Both the position numbers and the translations under genes were made by a program. 9,634 nucleotides of DNA from NCBI GenBank assembly GCA_017992485.1, contig JAGOOL010000023.1, positions 1 through 9,634 on the forward strand, in the 5' to 3' direction. The notes beneath the pieces are model-generated. The model ran no database searches. It was not told where the DNA came from and worked only from the letters and a program-made list of their open reading frames with translations. Source of the stretch: Minisyncoccota bacterium (GTDB taxonomy: Bacteria > Patescibacteriota > Minisyncoccia > Phycocordibacterales > UBA9973). Below, piece by piece: positions 5,885 through 9,634 of the stretch; the first letter of the stretch is position 1, and every line of letters begins with the position of its first letter.

Positions 5885-7034
5885 CTCGAGGTCGGTGATT
5901 TTTTCTTGGACGATGGTTTACACGAATTTTTTTTTCTTCCTGCTTTTCCTCCATTTTCTCTTCCATCTTCTCTTCCATTTTTTCTTCCATCTTTTCCTCC
6001 ATTTTCTCTTCCATTTTTTCTTCTACTTCTTCTTCAATCTTGCTGCGAACTTGAGAAATAAGCATACGGTTGTATGAGTGCATTATTGTGCGGAGGATGA
6101 GGAATGCCACCAAGAGGCCGATAACAATAATGATAAGCAATTGCCATGGCCAGACATAAAATACGGTTGACGCAGAGTCTGTGAGGTTTTTAGATGTATA
6201 GCTAAGAGAAAGAGTTGCACTGTAGCGACCAAGAGCGAAGTTATGCCATTGATACGAAACATTTTCCCAAAATCCTTCTGGGACAATTGCGTCTGACGGA
6301 ACATTTTTCTTGGTCCAGCTTGTTTCAAATCGGCGAACACTTTTTGGCAAGGTATTTCCCTGACTTGGATTGCCGTCGATTGTTGCAGCTTTCATGCCTA
6401 TGATATTTCGAATTGTAATATTGCCAACAGGTTTTACACGGTCGCTACCAGTATTGTTAAATCTATAATTAAATGTAACTGGTAGAGCTGAAAAATTCTT
6501 CTGCGCATCTTTTGTTTCAAATTGGAGAATAGAGCCGCTTTCTGTAATGTCGCCGTTAACGCGGAGCAATATGAGGACGCCAAGCTTTGCGCCGATAACA
6601 ACCTGGCTGCTGCTGCCTGCTGTTGGCGGCTGTGTACTCCAAAAAACTGCGGCAAAGTGTCCACCTGGATCTGCAGCTGCTGGAATCGTAATAACGAGAG
6701 GAACTGTTTTTGTTTCAAACGGGGCAAGAGTGACATTATCCTGAACTTTCATCCATGTCGCCAAGTCATCGCCACCTTCAGTAAAGCTTGGAGCACCTGT
6801 TTCTCCTTGTGCTTCAAAGTTTGCATACGAAGAATAGAAAACCTGATTCTCGTCTTTGTCGTTCATGAGCACCATATCTGCTTTGAGCTGCGTACCCGGA
6901 TTGCCGTCTATTTCAAGACGCGCAGGAGAAACAGTGAGTGCTGAAGCTTTACTGAATGGCAAAAGCAAAAGCGCGAGCATCGCGATATTGAATGCTGCGC
7001 CGAGTATTTTTCTAGTTAGAGTAGACAATTGCAT
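5880..7034 (-). CDS. DUF916-like (WxL-interacting-type) exported protein with C-terminal anchor and MEEK-repeat tail
   Basis: The protein has 384 residues. A signal peptide (about 1-32, ending in the ASA of KASALTVSP) opens directly into the motif LTVSPARLEIDGNPGTQLKADMVLMND, quoted here in parts: LTVSPARLEI then GNPGTQL. This start, followed by FYSSYANFEAQGETGAPSF, is characteristic of DUF916-type beta-sandwich proteins of the bacterial surface. The extracellular part (about 33-290) is all beta, with VTLAPFETKTVPLVITIP and DPGGHFAAVFW blocks. A transmembrane helix (about 296-317, WQLLIIIVIGLLVAFLIL) is followed by a cytoplasmic tail of VEEK, six MEEK and QEEK units (337-368) and a basic end with HRPRKNHRPRV. 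In lactic acid bacteria, DUF916 proteins are encoded with WxL proteins; here it sits just after two exported FGTL-domain proteins. The gap to the upstream stop is three bases. Family assignment is moderate and by pattern. Confidence 0.82.
   Translation of the reverse strand: MQLSTLTRKILGAAFNIAMLALLLLPFSKASALTVSPARLEIDGNPGTQLKADMVLMNDKDENQVFYSSYANFEAQGETGAPSFTEGGDDLATWMKVQDNVTLAPFETKTVPLVITIPAAADPGGHFAAVFWSTQPPTAGSSSQVVIGAKLGVLILLRVNGDITESGSILQFETKDAQKNFSALPVTFNYRFNNTGSDRVKPVGNITIRNIIGMKAATIDGNPSQGNTLPKSVRRFETSWTKKNVPSDAIVPEGFWENVSYQWHNFALGRYSATLSLSYTSKNLTDSASTVFYVWPWQLLIIIVIGLLVAFLILRTIMHSYNRMLISQVRSKIEEEVEEKMEEKMEEKMEEKMEEKMEEKMEEKQEEKKIRVNHRPRKNHRPRV
5931..6026 (-). repeat. Eight 12-base units encoding VEEK-(MEEK)6-QEEK
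   Basis: Degenerate 12-base units of the type ATGGAAGAGAAA repeat eight times in frame and encode a charged helical tail on the cytoplasmic side of the anchor. Because the unit is a multiple of three, gain or loss changes tail length without a frameshift. On the plus strand the same bases give a false Phe/Leu-rich frame. Confidence 0.92.
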
Positions 7035-7037
7035 ACA

Positions 7038-8111
7038 CTAGAAGTTACCTGTTCCTACGTATGTAATGTTTGTTGCATATGAACCAGCTTCTGTTGTAGC
7101 TGTAATGTTTGCGAGATAGTGGATTGCATATGTTTCTGTTGCAGTTGAGCTCGTACCTGTTGAAAGCGTATCAGATGCACCAGCTGTGGCATTGTAGGCA
7201 AATCCTGGTGTTGCACTATCTGAATATCGAGTCGTGATCGTACCGTTTACGCCGCCTGACTTTGTGGCGTAAATACCAAACTGTTCAGTGCCCGCTGATG
7301 AAGCAGCTGAAGTTGCACCAATCGCATCAATAGTATTGAGACCACTCGTGAGTGTTGCACCTTGGAGTGTAATTGTGTAGCCGTTTGCCGCGTTGGTGGC
7401 AACGGTGACGTTGTGCGCGGCAGTGTCAGATGTCGTGCCAGCGGTATCACCTGTCGCATAGTGCGCGGCACCTGCTGTAAGCGTACCGAAACCTATGGTG
7501 TTGTCTGAAACAGCAAAAGTGATTGTCTGGTTGACGGTCGCAGTAATATTCACGACATCATCAGCAATAATTGGAGTAGAAATAGTTCCTGTATCGGTAA
7601 ATGTTCCCGTGATAGCGAGAGTTGATGTTCCGGCAGAACCATTTGTAATTTGGCGGACACCAGTTGACTGGTTTGTAGCGTTTGTACCGATCTTAATTCG
7701 GACCACACTTGCTGCAACAACAGGGGTTGTGCCGTTTGTTAGTGTAATGACAGTGCTCGACGTTCGAACTGCACCCCAAGTTGCACCAGATGGTGATGCA
7801 GCAAGCGTAACGTTGACGCCATCATCGAGAACGTCGATATCTGTATAGTCGAGAGAAGCATTAACAGAAGTGCTGTTATCCCATGTCAAAATAATTGTCT
7901 GACCCGAAGCAACACCAGTCGGTGTTGTGAAAGTAATATCGTGATTAGAAACGGTTGCAGCTTTGATTGTAGATTGACTATCAGAGAGCGCGGTGAGAGA
8001 AGCGGCCATCGCCGTACGAACAACAAGGGAGTATTGAAAAATAAGACTAAAGATAAGGAGTGGAACAATTACCGATGCCGTCATCCTTTTTTTGTTGCTT
8101 GTATTTTTCAT
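7038..8111 (-). CDS. Exported beta-sandwich protein with C-terminal FGTL-type domain
   Basis: The family is not one I can name. From ATG 8111 it has 357 residues: a basic n-region (MKNTSNKKR), a hydrophobic core and an AMA-A signal cleavage site near residue 36. Two all-beta parts follow. The first (about 40-190) is Thr/Val-rich and Ig-like (TIILTWDNSTS, VVRIKIGTNATNQSTG). The second (about 193-357) contains NTIGFGTLTAG, ANGYTITLQG, SSAGTEQFGIYA, FAYNA and ends AGSYATNITYVGTGNF. This second part is clearly paralogous to the C-terminal domain of the 8194-9144 protein. No membrane anchor or sortase motif is visible. The frame is open to ATG 8150 and ATG 8126, but ATG 8150 lies within an extended -10 sequence, so I prefer a later start; 8126 is also possible. 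The WxL-like resemblance is in layout only, as the tryptophans are missing. Confidence 0.82.
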   Translation of the reverse strand: MKNTSNKKRMTASVIVPLLIFSLIFQYSLVVRTAMAASLTALSDSQSTIKAATVSNHDITFTTPTGVASGQTIILTWDNSTSVNASLDYTDIDVLDDGVNVTLAASPSGATWGAVRTSSTVITLTNGTTPVVAASVVRIKIGTNATNQSTGVRQITNGSAGTSTLAITGTFTDTGTISTPIIADDVVNITATVNQTITFAVSDNTIGFGTLTAGAAHYATGDTAGTTSDTAAHNVTVATNAANGYTITLQGATLTSGLNTIDAIGATSAASSAGTEQFGIYATKSGGVNGTITTRYSDSATPGFAYNATAGASDTLSTGTSSTATETYAIHYLANITATTEAGSYATNITYVGTGNF

Positions 8112-8140
8112 AGAATAAATGTTCATAATGTTACCCAAAG

Positions 8141-8149
8141 ATTTTACCA
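8141..8149 (-). promoter_or_regulatory. Extended -10 element (internal operon promoter)
   Basis: On the minus strand TGG-TAAAAT forms a TGn-extended -10 with one mismatch in the hexamer. The sequence 17 bases upstream (AATACA) is a poor -35. It lies in the widest gap of the operon (43 bases), just before ATG 8126/8111. It may add transcription for the downstream genes. Confidence 0.4.
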
Positions 8150-8193
8150 TACATTAATCGTTTTGTATTTAGACTAATAGCCATAGCTGTGGA

Positions 8194-9144
8194 TTAATAA
8201 TTACTCGTCATAACGTACGTTACGTTGCCGGTATAGCTTCCGGGATTAGTGGTTGTGCTGACATTGGTTATATAACGAACAGAATATGTCGTCGTGACAC
8301 CATCACCCGATATAGCACCGCCGATTTCACTTGTCGTCGTAGCATCCGCGGCATAGGCAAATCCGCCACCAGTGTAAGGATCCGAAACTGAACCTGTTCC
8401 TCCTGTTGCTGTTACTCTTAAGCCAAACTGTTCAGTTCCAGCAGATGAAGCTGTATTTACTCCTCCAATAGCAGTTATTGTGTCGCCGCCATTTGTAAGA
8501 GATGCGCCTTGAACTGTAATCGAATAGCCGTTCGTAGCACTTGTACCGGCATCGATAGTATGTGCTTCAACCTCTGATGCTGATCCGAGTCCGTCTGCAC
8601 TAGCGTACCTCGCATTTGCCGGAGTCAGTGTACCGAAACCGATTGAGTTTGTTGAAATAGTAAATGTCAGCGCCGCAGCAGAGGCACTTGCGCAAACTTT
8701 TGTTGTATAAGCTGATCCGTTGCCAACGTGAGCATTGGTATCACCAGAAATCGAAGCCACCGTCGTATCGTAGCCATTGCAGTTGCCGGACTGATAACCA
8801 ACGGAAACACTTCCTGACGAAACAGAAATACACGCATTTTCAGCATAGCCTGATTCAGTATTTTTCTGCACTTGAGCATTTTTTGTATCTGAAAGCTTGA
8901 GCACTGTGTCATATGTTCCACTGCAAGTATTCCCTAACCCTGTCACACCACTGCAGCAAACGACATTTGTATAGTTTGATAGATTTGGAAGTTCAGCATG
9001 ACCACCTGCTGTTGCCGAAATATTAAAAAGCGCAGTATCGGAACATGACGTTGTCACAGTACACGTCAGTGCGGCATTGACGAGTGATGGAATCAAAAAA
9101 AGTGCCGCAATGTAGAACCATTTTTTTCTCGAAAGGATTTTCAT
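8194..9144 (-). CDS. Exported Cys-rich repeat protein with C-terminal FGTL-type domain
   Basis: The family is unnamed to me. The protein has 316 residues: a signal peptide MKILSRKKWFYIAALFLIPS ending VNA-A (about residue 24), then a domain with eight cysteines (about 26-155). This domain repeats a motif of the form NAHV...SxYxxxxC three times: GGHAELPNLSNYTNVVCC, NAQVQKNTESGYAENAC and NAHVGNGSAYTTKVC. The even Cys count suggests disulfides outside the cell. The C-terminal domain (about 156-316) has NSIGFGTLTPAN, TNGYSITVQG, SSAGTEQFGLRV and a final PGSYTGNVTYVMTSNY, matching the next gene's C-terminal domain block by block. No anchor is visible. The ATG at 9144 follows the upstream TAA by one base (TAATATG), so translation is probably coupled. 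I recall similar repeat domains in other Parcubacteria, unverified. Confidence 0.85.
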   Translation of the reverse strand: MKILSRKKWFYIAALFLIPSLVNAALTCTVTTSCSDTALFNISATAGGHAELPNLSNYTNVVCCSGVTGLGNTCSGTYDTVLKLSDTKNAQVQKNTESGYAENACISVSSGSVSVGYQSGNCNGYDTTVASISGDTNAHVGNGSAYTTKVCASASAAALTFTISTNSIGFGTLTPANARYASADGLGSASEVEAHTIDAGTSATNGYSITVQGASLTNGGDTITAIGGVNTASSAGTEQFGLRVTATGGTGSVSDPYTGGGFAYAADATTTSEIGGAISGDGVTTTYSVRYITNVSTTTNPGSYTGNVTYVMTSNY

Positions 9145-9145
9145 A

Positions 9146-9634
9146 TTAGTTTTCTAGACGAATGAGCGCTGTACTCAACGCACCACCTGTTATTGTACCG
9201 ACCGTTGAATTACAGACACCAGAAGCGTGTGTCACTGTCCCTTCATATTTAGGCTTACCGGACGGGACTGCTGCAGTATTTAAAAGCCCATTTGAAATTG
9301 TGGCGTTTATACCCACAGCCAAATTACATGCTGTTGCACAGGCAAATCGTAAGTAGTAGTTGCCCGGTTCAAGCGTGACTGCAGGCGAAACAGTGATTTG
9401 GGTATTACCGGTTCCTGAAATTGTACCCGAGACAGCATCAACTAGTTTTGTTGTTCCGGCTTCATCATATATACAAACTCGGAGGGTGCCACTTGAAGTA
9501 ACCGTGTTGATGTTGAGGTTCATTGTATTGATAGTTATTCTGTTGAGAATTCTGATGTACCCAACACGCGCAACGGTTAAAGAACTCATTGTTGCATTGG
9601 ATGCAGCATTTCCGCTTAGGGCACGAGTAACATT
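9146..9634 (-). CDS. Exported beta-sandwich protein (C-terminal part, 5' end outside window)
   Basis: The frame is open to the right edge; the 162 visible residues are the C-terminal part. An ATG at 9589 exists, but the reading continues upstream without a stop (NVTRALSGNAASNAT before it) and the internal Met has no signal peptide, so I treat it as partial. The sequence is a jelly-roll-like beta domain. It contains GYIRILNRITINTMNLNI, TLRVCIYDEAG, ITVSPAVTLEPGNYYLRFAC and ends in TALIRLEN. This pattern (a strand 'RVCIYDEAGTTKLV' then 'V-L-PG-YYLRFA') recalls carbohydrate-binding-like or structural surface domains, but I cannot assign a family. Four Cys suggest an extracellular location. It lies one base ahead of the next gene and is the first visible gene of the operon. 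Confidence 0.75.
   Translation of the reverse strand, partial: NVTRALSGNAASNATMSSLTVARVGYIRILNRITINTMNLNINTVTSSGTLRVCIYDEAGTTKLVDAVSGTISGTGNTQITVSPAVTLEPGNYYLRFACATACNLAVGINATISNGLLNTAAVPSGKPKYEGTVTHASGVCNSTVGTITGGALSTALIRLEN

Noticed and set aside
5592..6077. Plus-strand frame with polyproline and Phe/Leu-rich stretches
   Set aside because: It is the reverse reading of the poly-Gly tract and MEEK repeats of two well-supported minus-strand genes.
6522..6944. 140-codon plus-strand frame
   Set aside because: It lies wholly within the DUF916-like gene on the other strand, has erratic composition and no recognisable domain.
7495..7848. 117-codon plus-strand frame rich in Val
   Set aside because: It mirrors the Thr-rich minus-strand exported protein; Val-rich antisense frames are a usual shadow of Thr/Asn codons.
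1942..9634. UGA recoding as in Gracilibacteria, suggested by the lack of TGA stops
   Set aside because: Recoding would place in-frame TGA codons within genes; all frames are intact with the standard bacterial code, and ten genes are too few for stop use to matter.
1..9634. tRNA, rRNA, insertion sequence or phage attachment sites
   Set aside because: No cloverleaf, transposase, terminal inverted repeats with target duplications or integrase was seen on reading through the window.

Overview
The window looks like a chromosomal segment from a candidate phyla radiation (Patescibacteria) bacterium, most likely of the Parcubacteria/Paceibacteria group. This is inferred from the gene style: many small exported beta-sandwich proteins, C-terminal single-pass anchors, a glycine-tract linker before Ig-like domains and a dockerin, and mostly weak Shine-Dalgarno sites. 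No rRNA or other taxonomic marker apart from a dnaE fragment is present. All visible stops are TAA or TAG, and no gene needs UGA recoding.

Layout. Bases 1-1476 (+) are the C-terminal part of dnaE, the replicative DNA polymerase III alpha subunit, cut by the window edge. A promoter-like element at 1490-1517 precedes a small charged helical protein of unknown function (1557-1895, +). A symmetric hairpin at 1901-1931 can terminate transcription from both sides. A convergent gene for a secreted muramidase/glucosaminidase-like protein (1942-2601, -) follows. It has a good extended -10 promoter at 2723-2751. The 2602-2862 intergenic region also holds a second terminator and a cluster of AGTCAA/TTGACT palindromes.

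From 2863 to the right edge, seven genes on the minus strand lie head to tail, with gaps of 1, 43, 3, 10, 6 and 4 bases where 3 or more bases separate most pairs. They form one apparent operon that ends at the 2785-2813 terminator. In order of transcription they encode: an exported beta-sandwich protein (partial); a Cys-rich repeat protein ending in an 'FGTL' beta domain; a paralogue with the same C-terminal domain; a DUF916-like membrane protein with a (MEEK)n cytoplasmic tail; a secreted protein with two Ig-like domains and a C-terminal type I dockerin; and two membrane-anchored proteins with cohesin-like N-terminal domains.

The main interest is this operon. It puts two anchored cohesin-like receptors next to one secreted dockerin protein, beside a DUF916-like protein and two exported proteins that resemble WxL-type proteins in layout. 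No carbohydrate-active enzyme is visible in the operon. A surface-display or adhesion complex assembled by cohesin-dockerin contacts is therefore a more natural reading than a cellulosome. Binding itself is an inference.
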